64,000 bases of DNA. Origin: Myxococcota bacterium (GTDB taxonomy: Bacteria > Myxococcota_A > UBA9160 > SMWR01). A program made the position numbers and the translations under genes. The stretch is taken from assembly GCA_039030075.1 (NCBI GenBank), contig JBCCEW010000001.1, forward strand, positions 124,001 through 188,000. Direction: 5' to 3'. The notes below the pieces were generated by a model. The model worked only from the letters and a program-made list of their open reading frames with translations, did not search any database and was not told the origin of the DNA. Shown in pieces: positions 59,025 through 64,000 of the stretch. How positions within the stretch are numbered: the first letter of the stretch is position 1; each line of letters begins with the position of its first letter.

Positions 59025-59762
59025 TCAGCCCGAACCGGCTCCGCCGAAGAGCCCGGCCAGCCCGGCCCGGATCGACAGCCGCGTGTGGAGCCAGCTGATC
59101 CGGAGGTTGTCGCGCAGCAGGTCGAAGTGCGAGACGCCTCCTTCCTCTGGCGCGAGGTAGCGGACCCGCGTCGCCAGGTTCCGGATCGGCACGCCCGCCC
59201 ACGCCATGCGGACCGGCAGCTCCTGGTCGAACTCCATGTGGTCTCCGCCGGCCTCGGCGGCCATCGCCGCCGCGAGGGGATAGACCCGGAACCCGCACTG
59301 CGGGTCGCGGATCACGCCCGTGCCCACCTCGCGGTTCACCCAGAACACGCTGATCTGGCGCGCGAAGGCGCGGCCGGCGGGCTGGGTCTCGTCGAAGACG
59401 GGGTAGCCGAGGATCAGGGCGTCCGGGTGGTCGCGCGCTTCGTCGAGAAAGCGCGGGATGTCGTCGAGGTCGTGTTGGCCGTCGGCGTCGACCTGCAGCG
59501 CGTGGGTGTGGCCTGCCGCGGCGGCGGCGACGAACCCGGTCTTCACCGCCGCGCCCTTGCCGCCGTTCGTGTCGCGGCGCTCGACCTGCGCGAGGCCGTC
59601 GGCCGCGATGGCTTCGAGCAACTGGCGCGCGTGCGGACCGCTGCCGTCGTCGATCACGAGCACCGGCGGTCCGAACCCGGCGGCCCGCTCGACCACGCCG
59701 CGAATCGTCTCCGGGTTGTCGTAGGTCGGGATCAGGACGCAGGGCCGGAAGCCATCGCTCAA
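59025..59762 (-). CDS. Family 2 glycosyltransferase
   Basis: 245 residues from a TTG start that overlaps the halogenase-like gene's stop (TTGA); no ATG lies upstream in frame before the conserved start CVLIPTYDN. GT-A fold: VIDDGSG, DTNGGKGAAVKTG, the metal motif LQVDADGQHD and the acceptor region QCGFRVYP. It resembles DPM/undecaprenyl-type GT2 enzymes and the GT2 encoded in aryl-polyene clusters. It transfers a sugar, substrate unknown. Confidence 0.88.
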   Translation of the reverse strand: MSDGFRPCVLIPTYDNPETIRGVVERAAGFGPPVLVIDDGSGPHARQLLEAIAADGLAQVERRDTNGGKGAAVKTGFVAAAAAGHTHALQVDADGQHDLDDIPRFLDEARDHPDALILGYPVFDETQPAGRAFARQISVFWVNREVGTGVIRDPQCGFRVYPLAAAMAAEAGGDHMEFDQELPVRMAWAGVPIRNLATRVRYLAPEEGGVSHFDLLRDNLRISWLHTRLSIRAGLAGLFGGAGSG

Positions 59763-61042
59763 GCGGCGGCCTCGCGCTGCAGTTCGCGCGCCCGCAGCCG
59801 CGCAAAGAACAGGAGCAGCTCGATCGGCGGCCGTACCCGCCAGGTGGGGAGCACGGCGCCCGCGAGCACCGAGATGATCTCCCGCTTCAGCCAGCCGACG
59901 CCGGGGCGGTCGTGGGGGGGCCGCATGAACACCTGGCGGAACGCCGGGTCGTACCAGGCATAGATGAACTTCGCATAGATCCCGAGCGCTGCCCGGCTCT
60001 CGCGTTCGTAGGCCGCGAAGTCTGCGGCGACGGGGAGGCGCGCCTTCGCGAGTGTGCGCAGCGCCGCCCGACTCGCGCGGTCGGCGCCGGTCATCGCCAG
60101 GTGCACGCCCGAGGAGAACACGGGATCGAGAAACGCCCCGGCGTCACCAGCCACCAGCCAACCGTCTCCGGCCCAGCGATCCAGGCGGTATTGGAAGTCG
60201 GCCGTGGCCTCGAGCGGCCGCGACTGTCGGGCCCCGCGCAGCCGCTGACCGACGGCCGGGACGATCTCGAGCACCTCGGCCCAGAGCGCGTCGTGGTCGA
60301 CGCCGGCACGGCGTCGCTCGCCGTACCAGCTGCGGTCGATCACCGCGCCCACCGAGGCGCCTCCGTCGGAGAACGGGATCAGCCACATCCAGCCGAAGGG
60401 CGTCGCGACGATGGCGATGGTGCCCGCGTCGTCGCCCGTCGAGCGCAGGATGTCGGCGTAGTGGGTGTAGAGCGCGATCTTGTGGAGCTTCGTGTCGCGC
60501 GTACGCAGCCCGAGCTGATGTCCGAGCAGGGTGGTGCGGCCCGAGCAGTCGGCGACCAGGCGCGCATCGAGACGCTCGCGGCGTCCATCCGGATCGACCA
60601 GGTCGAGCCCGGTGGCCCGCTCTCCCTCGAAGCGCACGCGCTCGACGGTCGTGCGGTCGCGTCCCTCGGCACCGGCCTCGAGCGCGGCTTCCCACAGCAC
60701 GCGGTCGAAATCGGCGCGTCGCACCTCGTAGGCGTGCTCCGCCGGGCAGCGACTGGCGTCGGGGAAGTGGAAGTACTCGGGGGCCGCTCCGTCCTCGAAA
60801 CAGAAGTACGCCCCGTATTTTCGGGCGAAGCGCTGCTTTTCGAAGCGTTCGAGCAGGCCGAGCTCGGCACACAACGGCATGGTGGCGGGCAGGAGACTCT
60901 CGCCGACGCAGAAGCGCGGGTGCTGGGACTGCTCGACCACCACGACCGAATGGCCCGCGCGCGCGAGTCGATGGGCGAACGTCGTGCCGGCGGGCCCGCC
61001 GCCGATCACCGCTACATCGGTCTGCTGTCGCGCTGCGGACAT
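59759..61042 (-). CDS. Flavin-dependent halogenase-like oxidoreductase
   Basis: 427 residues. FAD-binding GGGPAG at 14-19, the GESLLPATMP loop, the FARKYGAYFCF region with the catalytic-type Lys, and the halogenase signature W218-x-W220-x-I222-P223 (FGWMWLIPF), plus VAGDAGAFLDP for the flavin phosphate. This favours a flavin-dependent halogenase over a geranylgeranyl reductase-type enzyme. In xanthomonadin clusters a halogenase brominates an aryl polyene, and the neighbours here fit that setting. It is probably leaderless (TAGACT at 61049-61054) with an adjacent palindrome at 61055-61068. Confidence 0.84.
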   Translation of the reverse strand: MSAARQQTDVAVIGGGPAGTTFAHRLARAGHSVVVVEQSQHPRFCVGESLLPATMPLCAELGLLERFEKQRFARKYGAYFCFEDGAAPEYFHFPDASRCPAEHAYEVRRADFDRVLWEAALEAGAEGRDRTTVERVRFEGERATGLDLVDPDGRRERLDARLVADCSGRTTLLGHQLGLRTRDTKLHKIALYTHYADILRSTGDDAGTIAIVATPFGWMWLIPFSDGGASVGAVIDRSWYGERRRAGVDHDALWAEVLEIVPAVGQRLRGARQSRPLEATADFQYRLDRWAGDGWLVAGDAGAFLDPVFSSGVHLAMTGADRASRAALRTLAKARLPVAADFAAYERESRAALGIYAKFIYAWYDPAFRQVFMRPPHDRPGVGWLKREIISVLAGAVLPTWRVRPPIELLLFFARLRARELQREAAA

Positions 61043-61048
61043 CGCGCA

Positions 61049-61054
61049 AGTCTA
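61049..61054 (-). promoter_or_regulatory. -10-like TAGACT, leaderless promoter of the halogenase-like gene
   Basis: On the minus strand TAGACT is followed by six bases and the ATG at 61042, identical to the SDR and lhr arrangement. Confidence 0.5.
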
Positions 61055-61068
61055 GAGGAACGGTCCTC
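61055..61068. promoter_or_regulatory. Short operator-like palindrome
   Basis: GAGGA-ACGG-TCCTC, perfect 5-base arms, immediately upstream of the TAGACT box, in the promoter spacer region. It could be a repressor site or chance. Confidence 0.3.
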
Positions 61069-61257
61069 GTCCGCCGCTCCTGCCAGCGCGAATCCGCTGC
61101 ATCGCGTGGGCGGCGTCACGCGCGCCAGGGACCGAAGTGGAGACCGCCCCCCGAGTGCCAGCGCCTTCGGGACGGCTCGAGCCGCTGAACGAGCCCTGGC
61201 GTTCGGGAGCCGTGGCCGATCGGGCCCCGGCGCTCGACGGGAGAGGCGATCGCTACC

Positions 61258-62091
61258 ATGGCCGCGATGCGCGACGGGGACCGAGGAGCAGAGAGCCGCG
61301 AGTCCGCCGTCGTGCGGGCGTTGCGCGCGAACCACGGTTGGGCGTTCTTCGTCGCAGTCACCCTCGTGTCCGGCGCGACGCTGGTTCCGTTGACCTGGAT
61401 CTCGTCACGCTTCTGGGCCGGGGCCGGGAACTTCTTCAGTGACGCGACCCATCGGTTGCTGCGCTTCTACTTCGACCACCTCTTCTACATGGTGCCGGTG
61501 ATCGAGGGTCGCGAGCGACGCGCGCCCGGGTCGTGTCTGATCGTCGCGAACCACGCCTCGTTCCTGGATCCGCTCCTCCTGATGTCCATCGAGCCGCGCC
61601 TGGGTGGGCCTGTGCGTCGCTACATGCTGCGCGTGCCCGTGTTCGGAGAGATCGCGCGGCTGGCCGGCTTCTTCCAGAGCGACGTGGGCGAGCTGCCGTC
61701 CTTCGAGGACATCGCCGCGAGCGTCGGCGGCGCGCGGTCGCGCGGGGGCAGCGTGCTCTTCTTTCCCGAAGGCACCCGTAGCGCGGACGGTCAGCTCGGG
61801 ACGTTTCACCGTGGTGCCTTTCGTGCTGCCTTCGATCACGATCTCGTGGTGCAGCCGGTTGCGATCGAGGGCCTGGGCGACGTCCTGCCGAAAGGGCGAT
61901 ACCTGACCCAGACCTCCGGGCGTTATCCCGTGCGGATGCGCTACCTCGACCCGATCGCGCCCCCCTTCGGAGACGGCGTGAGGCGGGATGTGGTGCGCGC
62001 CCTCACGGATCGAGCGCGTGCGGCGATCGCGGACGCTCTCGACCAGATGCGCGAGGAGCGCCGCGCGGGCGCTGATAGGATGGCGTCATGA
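61258..62091 (+). CDS. PlsC-like lysophosphatidic acid acyltransferase
   Basis: 277 residues. Hydrophobic segment at about 28-50 (AFFVAVTLVSGATLVPLTW), catalytic NHASFLD (His-x4-Asp), FFPEGTRS and the acceptor-site LPKGRYL. It acylates lysophosphatidate or a related lipid at the inner membrane. ATG 61258 has GGGAGAGG upstream; ATG 61267 is a possible alternative. Its stop overlaps a 22-codon frame that itself overlaps the DUF3604 start. Probably part of the polyketide/lipid gene set on the opposite strand. Confidence 0.88.
   Translation: MAAMRDGDRGAESRESAVVRALRANHGWAFFVAVTLVSGATLVPLTWISSRFWAGAGNFFSDATHRLLRFYFDHLFYMVPVIEGRERRAPGSCLIVANHASFLDPLLLMSIEPRLGGPVRRYMLRVPVFGEIARLAGFFQSDVGELPSFEDIAASVGGARSRGGSVLFFPEGTRSADGQLGTFHRGAFRAAFDHDLVVQPVAIEGLGDVLPKGRYLTQTSGRYPVRMRYLDPIAPPFGDGVRRDVVRALTDRARAAIADALDQMREERRAGADRMAS
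62076..62081 (+). promoter_or_regulatory. -10-like TAGGAT before the 22-codon frame
   Basis: TAGGAT ends six bases before ATG 62088, the leaderless spacing, but it is also part of PlsC codons, so it may be chance. Confidence 0.25.
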
Positions 62092-62156
62092 CCCACCCGG
62101 GACCCGTGCCGGCGAATCCGACTCCGCCTCGCATGAACCGACCAGGGGTCACATGA
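62088..62156 (+). CDS. Possible 22-residue coupling peptide
   Basis: The frame reads MTHPGPVPANPTPPRMNRPG followed by Val-Thr and a stop. Its ATG overlaps the PlsC stop (ATGA, 62088-62091) and its TGA overlaps the DUF3604 ATG (62153-62156). Pro-rich, with no known family. It could let ribosomes pass from PlsC to the DUF3604 gene, or be a chance frame. Confidence 0.3.
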   Translation: MTHPGPVPANPTPPRMNRPGVT

Positions 62157-64000
62157 AACGGTTTCTGCTGCTGGGGTCGCTCGCGATTCTCGGGCTTCTG
62201 GCCGTCCTCTACGCCGCGGGCCGGGGCTGGCTCGGCGAGACGCTCCATGCCGGGACGCCCCTCGCGCAGCCGCGGGTGCCGGGGCCAGCGTCGGAAACCG
62301 AGGGCGCGAAGCGGGTCCTGTTCGGCGACTTCCATGTGCATACCGGGTTCTCGGCCGACGCCTACACGCTCAGCCTGCCGCTCACGGGGGGCAGCGGCAG
62401 CCACACGGTGGCCGATGCCTGCGACTTCGCGCGCTTCTGCGCCGGGCTCGACTTCTGGTCGGTCAACGACCATGCCGAGGGCGCCTCGCCGCGCCGCTGG
62501 CGGGAAACCGTGGAAACCGTGCGCCAATGCGACGCGGTCGGACGCGACGCGAGCGGCGCCTCGGATCTCGTGTCGTTCCTCGGCTGGGAGTGGTCCCACA
62601 TGGGAACGACGCCCGAGAACCACTACGGGCATCGCAACGTCGTGTTGCGCGACCTCGAAGACGCCTCCATCCCGACACGGCCGATCGGCGCGGATTCCCC
62701 GGCCCAGTACTTCCAGAGCGCTCCGGCCCTCGTGCGGGGCGTTTTGCCGCTGATCACCGGCGAACCCGCCTACCTGCGCTACGCGACGGCCCTCGAAGAG
62801 ACCGAGGCCACGCCCCGCTGCGCCGACGGCGTTCCGGTGCGTGAGCTCCCGAGCGACTGCCGCGAACTCACCGCAACCCCGGCCGGCCTGTTCGCAAAGC
62901 TGCGGGATTGGGGTCATGCCGCCCTCGTGATTCCCCATGGCATGACCTGGGGGATGTACACGCCGCCGGGTTCGAACTGGGAGAAGCAGCTGTCCCCCGA
63001 GCAGCACGATCCTGTGCTGCAGCGTCTGGTCGAGGTGTACTCGGGTCACGGCAACGTCGAGCCCTACCGGGACTGGCGCGGCGTGACCGTCGACGCGGAC
63101 GGCGTCCGGCGCTGTCCGCCGCCCCGCGACGACTACCTGCCCGCCTGCTGGCAAGCCGGAGAGATCATCCGCCGTCGCTGTGGCGACGCGGGCCTGGCGG
63201 AAGAGACCTGCGAGGCGCGCGCGGCCGACGCGCGCCGCCACTTCGTCGAGGGGGCGGCGGGGCTCGGCCATCTGGCGGTGCCGAGCGCGAGTGCCGAGGA
63301 GTGGGGCGACGCCGGGCAGTGTCGCGACTGTTTCTCGCCCGCGTTTTCCTACCGTCCGGGGTCGTCGGCCCAGGCGCTGCTCGGTCTTTCGCGCAGCGAG
63401 GGCGACGCGCCGCCCCAGCGCTTCCGGCTCGGCTTCATCGCTTCGAGCGACAACCACACGGCACGCCCCGGCACCGGATACAAGGAACTCTTGCGCACAC
63501 GCATGTCCGACGCGCGGATGGCGCGGGTGAAGCTACCGATCGGGGCGCCCGAGTTCGATCCGGCGCCCGAGGCGCGTCCGGCCGATCCCGGCGACGTCGC
63601 GCCGAGTGAGTGGATCGAACGCGAACGCGCCGGATCCTTCTACTTCACCGGCGGGCTCGTGGCAGTGCACGCGACGCGGCGCCACCGCGAGGCGATCTGG
63701 GAGGCGCTCGAGACGCGCGAGACCTACGCGACGAGTGGGCCGCGCATCCTGCTCTGGTTCGACGCCATCGACGCGAATGCGTCCGGGGGGCGCGCCCCGA
63801 TGGGCAGTCACCTCACGATGGACCGCGAACCGACGTTCGAGGTGCGCGCCGTCGGGTCCCACGAACAGGCACCGGGTTGTCGTGCGGGCACGGAAGAGCG
63901 CGTGGGCGCCGACCGCCTGGCGCGTCTCTGCGGCGGCGAGTGCTTCCATCCCACGGATACGCGGCGGCCGATCGTCCGGATCGAGGTGATCCGCGTACGA
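62153..64000 (+). CDS. DUF3604/PHP-like metallohydrolase, 3' end missing
   Basis: 616 residues to the window edge, no stop reached. N-terminal anchor (FLLLGSLAILGLLAVLYAAG) and then metal-binding motifs GDFHVHTGFSADA, SVNDHAEGA and SSDNHTARPG, the order of the DUF3604 family (PHP-type active site, thought to be a phosphoesterase-like hydrolase). Long insertions with several Cys (GDAGQCRDCFSP) suggest an extracytoplasmic location. AGGGG stands six bases before the ATG. Function unproven. Confidence 0.84.
   Translation, partial: MKRFLLLGSLAILGLLAVLYAAGRGWLGETLHAGTPLAQPRVPGPASETEGAKRVLFGDFHVHTGFSADAYTLSLPLTGGSGSHTVADACDFARFCAGLDFWSVNDHAEGASPRRWRETVETVRQCDAVGRDASGASDLVSFLGWEWSHMGTTPENHYGHRNVVLRDLEDASIPTRPIGADSPAQYFQSAPALVRGVLPLITGEPAYLRYATALEETEATPRCADGVPVRELPSDCRELTATPAGLFAKLRDWGHAALVIPHGMTWGMYTPPGSNWEKQLSPEQHDPVLQRLVEVYSGHGNVEPYRDWRGVTVDADGVRRCPPPRDDYLPACWQAGEIIRRRCGDAGLAEETCEARAADARRHFVEGAAGLGHLAVPSASAEEWGDAGQCRDCFSPAFSYRPGSSAQALLGLSRSEGDAPPQRFRLGFIASSDNHTARPGTGYKELLRTRMSDARMARVKLPIGAPEFDPAPEARPADPGDVAPSEWIERERAGSFYFTGGLVAVHATRRHREAIWEALETRETYATSGPRILLWFDAIDANASGGRAPMGSHLTMDREPTFEVRAVGSHEQAPGCRAGTEERVGADRLARLCGGECFHPTDTRRPIVRIEVIRVR

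Larger units (their letters stand above)
61043..61257. other. Divergent intergenic region, halogenase/PlsC
   Basis: 215 bases. It contains TAGACT and a GAGGA-ACGG-TCCTC dyad next to the halogenase start, and GGGAGAGG before the PlsC ATG. No tRNA or small gene recognised. Confidence 0.5.

Noticed and set aside
59017-59031. GGGCT-GGCTC-AGCCC hairpin at the glycosyltransferase stop
   Set aside because: It overlaps the stop codon and has no T-run; five-base stem is too weak to call a terminator.
61043-61257. Looked for tRNA or small RNA genes in the larger gaps (15661-15974, 40480-40859, 61043-61257)
   Set aside because: No cloverleaf with a TTCGA loop and no convincing terminator-stem with U-run found by eye.

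Overview
This window is chromosomal DNA from a high-GC, Gram-negative (diderm) bacterium. It encodes a secretin, TonB/ExbB/ExbD-like proteins, outer-membrane barrels, lipoproteins, RND pumps, a Tat substrate, a PEP-CTERM protein and periplasmic c-type cytochromes. The gene mix (many CoA-transferases, acyl-CoA ligase, crotonase, SCP2-type thiolase, PQQ dehydrogenase, LamG/cytochrome c proteins) suggests an environmental lineage of the former Deltaproteobacteria (Myxococcota-, Binatota- or Desulfobacterota-like). That placement is inference, because the window has no rRNA or other marker gene. I see no tRNA, rRNA, CRISPR array, insertion sequence or prophage. Genes are densely packed, many overlap by 1 to 7 bases, and most long frames opposite real genes are shadows of GC-rich codon use.

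Layout. 1-2157: 3' part of exonuclease III, shikimate kinase, and a PEP-CTERM trypsin-like protease. 2154-10399: a six-gene minus-strand operon (outer-membrane barrel, ExbD-like, TonB-like, 675-residue exported protein, lipoprotein, ExbB/TolQ-like) divergent from a secretin; this is the best candidate for an undescribed envelope machine. 10422-15660: a thiol-redox/flavinylation operon (DsbD-like, TlpA-like, DUF4266 lipoprotein, DUF3570 protein, ApbE). 15975-20966: three exported proteins (mono-heme cytochrome, LamG-cytochrome lipoprotein, Tat-exported DUF1501-like protein), resembling planctomycete cytochrome/DUF1501 sets. 21012-25724: SDR, HemB, amidohydrolase and an apparently permuted CaiB-type protein. 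25855-31793: small repeat protein, acyl-CoA ligase, crotonase with a degenerate N-terminal half, MMPL/RND exporter, and a lipoprotein resembling an isolated Hsp70 substrate-binding domain. 31846-33954: GH3 glycosidase. 33964-39112: FadR-type regulator, RND adaptor and RND pump, with a FadR-like operator upstream. 39274-43513: CaiB CoA-transferase divergent from a 3-hydroxyacyl-CoA dehydrogenase/thiolase pair. 43565-47728: TetR regulator divergent from a VOC protein, a CMD-family protein and a PQQ/heme dehydrogenase. 47779-54224: Lhr helicase and a carboxylesterase lipoprotein. 54290-55741: two paralogous membrane proteins. 55738-61042: an aryl-polyene/xanthomonadin-like set (ketosynthase, acyltransferase, COG4648-type membrane protein, ACP, glycosyltransferase, flavin-dependent halogenase-like enzyme). 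61258-64000: PlsC acyltransferase and a DUF3604 protein cut by the window end.

Regulation. Several genes start six bases after a TAnnnT -10-like hexamer (TAGACT three times), which suggests common leaderless transcription. A CRP/FNR-type palindrome appears twice, differing at one base, at the two ends of the thiol-redox operon. The FadR-type regulator has a matching operator, and the TetR regulator sits beside an AT-rich divergent promoter with an inverted repeat. Lipid and acyl-CoA metabolism and envelope redox chemistry are the two recurring themes.
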